From the NCBI GenBank assembly GCA_029218485.1, contig JAQXRK010000289.1, positions 1 through 5,564 of the forward strand: a stretch of DNA of 5,564 bases, in the 5' to 3' direction. The notes below the pieces were generated by a model that ran no database searches, had not been told where the DNA came from, and saw only the letters and a program-made list of their open reading frames with translations. Each line of letters opens with the position of its first letter. The stretch's first letter is position 1. Positions 4,716 to 5,564 of the stretch are shown here, one piece after another. Origin of the DNA: a bacterium (lineage in GTDB: Bacteria > Bacillota > Clostridia > Christensenellales > CAG-138). The position numbers were made by a program, and so were the translations under genes.

Positions 4716-5564
4716 ATGGAAAACAGCAAGCGTCAACAAAAGAAACGAGTGTCCAAAACGGCAACCATCGCCTTTGTTTTCATGGCTGCGCTGTTTCTCT
4801 ATACCGTTTTCAGGGTTTCCGGCTATCTGGTCCGTCAGGAACTCGCCGGCATCCCCACCCCGAAAAGTCCGGAGCAAAACCGCGTGGAGGAACCGCTTGA
4901 AACGCCAAAAGCGCAGCCGGACGACCCATCCAACGCTGTGATCGCCGTCCGGACGCCGCCGCCGGAATCCCCCGCGCCCGCGCCTTCAGCCACCACGGCT
5001 GCGCCAACGCCGTCTGCACGCCATACGTCGCCGGCGACCCCCGCGCCGGAGAGCACGGTTACCGCTTCCCCGGAGCCGTTGACCGTTCGGTTTGACGAAT
5101 CGAAGCTGGATCTGCTCATTGTCGGCTTTGAAGAGAGCGGTTATGCCGATCTCATCTGCGTGCTGTCCGTGCGCGGCGAAAAAAGCATGTTCTATGCACT
5201 GCCAAAGAACACGATTGGCGCCGGCAACACCACGCTCAGCACCGCCCAATCCGTCGGCGAGGTGCGCGAACAGCTGGCCGCGCTCACCGGCGTATCCTTC
5301 GACTACTATGCGAGCTTTGAGGAGACGGCCGTCCAGCCCTGCACCGACGCCGTGGACGGAATTGAAATCGACGGCGTCGGGTACAGCGGGGAGAAGACAC
5401 TTGAGCGGCTGCGTTCCGCCGGGATGGACGAGGTCTTACGGGTATTGCAGCAGCAGAGCGTCTTGCTGGCCTTTGCAAAAAAGGTCCAGTCGCTCAATCT
5501 TCTGCGCCTCTGGAACGCGAAAAACGCACTGCAGGGCAATGCCAACAGCAACCTGACGGGCGAT
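4716..5564 (+). CDS. Membrane-anchored protein with a divergent LytR-CpsA-Psr-like domain (3' end outside window)
   Basis: The frame opens at an ATG 8 nt after AGGAGG (4702-4707) and runs uninterrupted for 283 codons to the window end. Residues 1-14 are basic and about 15-38 form one transmembrane helix, so the rest should lie outside the cell. Residues about 47-123 are a Pro/Ala/Thr/Ser-rich linker, probably disordered. From about 128 it resembles the LCP fold: LDLLIVGFEE (131-140), YADLICVLSV (143-152), MFYALPKN (158-165), then a region ending RLRSAGMDEVLRVLQQQ (231-247) and NSNLTGD. LCP proteins normally attach undecaprenyl-pyrophosphate-linked polymers to peptidoglycan. Compared with typical members, the first Asp is Glu139, the arginine before Asp145 is missing and S-I-P-R-D is A-L-P-K-N, while the RxR and later R...Q positions (231, 233, 242, 246) may be kept. 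Catalysis is uncertain. It diverges from the ECF operon; its promoter is unclear (TAAAAT at 4679-4684 has no good -35). Confidence 0.68.
   Translation, partial: MENSKRQQKKRVSKTATIAFVFMAALFLYTVFRVSGYLVRQELAGIPTPKSPEQNRVEEPLETPKAQPDDPSNAVIAVRTPPPESPAPAPSATTAAPTPSARHTSPATPAPESTVTASPEPLTVRFDESKLDLLIVGFEESGYADLICVLSVRGEKSMFYALPKNTIGAGNTTLSTAQSVGEVREQLAALTGVSFDYYASFEETAVQPCTDAVDGIEIDGVGYSGEKTLERLRSAGMDEVLRVLQQQSVLLAFAKKVQSLNLLRLWNAKNALQGNANSNLTGD

Overview
The window looks like chromosome from a GC-rich, low-oxygen member of the Clostridia (Bacillota). The reasons are a DUF4364-type regulator, a Spo0A-type DNA-binding domain, an ECF-transporter S component, a type II pantothenate kinase, strong AGGAGG-type ribosome binding sites and clean sigma-A promoters. 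Coding DNA is visibly GC-rich, while the gap at about 1530-1665 is AT-rich. Genus or family cannot be named from this stretch alone.

Layout. At the left edge (2-226, + strand) is the C-terminal end of ribulose-phosphate 3-epimerase (rpe), closed by a strong intrinsic terminator. The rest of the left half is on the minus strand. A DUF4364 winged-helix-type regulator (443-1027) has its own extended -10 promoter. Before it in transcription order lies a 124-residue protein (1110-1484) that is essentially a free-standing Spo0A C-terminal DNA-binding domain with no receiver domain. Its AT-rich upstream region holds a perfect 0A box (TGTCGAA), a second looser match, a 13-bp perfect tandem duplication abutting the Shine-Dalgarno sequence, and a GC-flanked palindrome. 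Next comes a tRNA-Thr(GGT) gene (1698-1773) with encoded CCA, a consensus promoter and a terminator that starts 1 nt after the tRNA.

The right half holds a compact minus-strand operon read from a TTGCTA-17-TATAAT promoter at 4649-4677: ECF S component (4616-3981), type II pantothenate kinase coaW (3981-3166) and homoserine dehydrogenase hom (3148-1859). The first two genes overlap as TGATG, which fits a pantothenate uptake-and-trapping pair feeding CoA synthesis. hom is the branch-point enzyme towards threonine, methionine and isoleucine. No convincing terminator separates hom from the tRNA-Thr gene, so the tRNA terminator may also end the operon. Diverging from this operon on the + strand is an incomplete gene (4716 to the window end) for a membrane-anchored, proline-rich-linker protein with a divergent LytR-CpsA-Psr (LCP) type domain.

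The strongest candidates for follow-up are the receiver-less Spo0A_C protein with a 0A box in its own promoter region and the LCP-like protein with altered active-site residues. No mobile element, CRISPR array or phage gene was seen.
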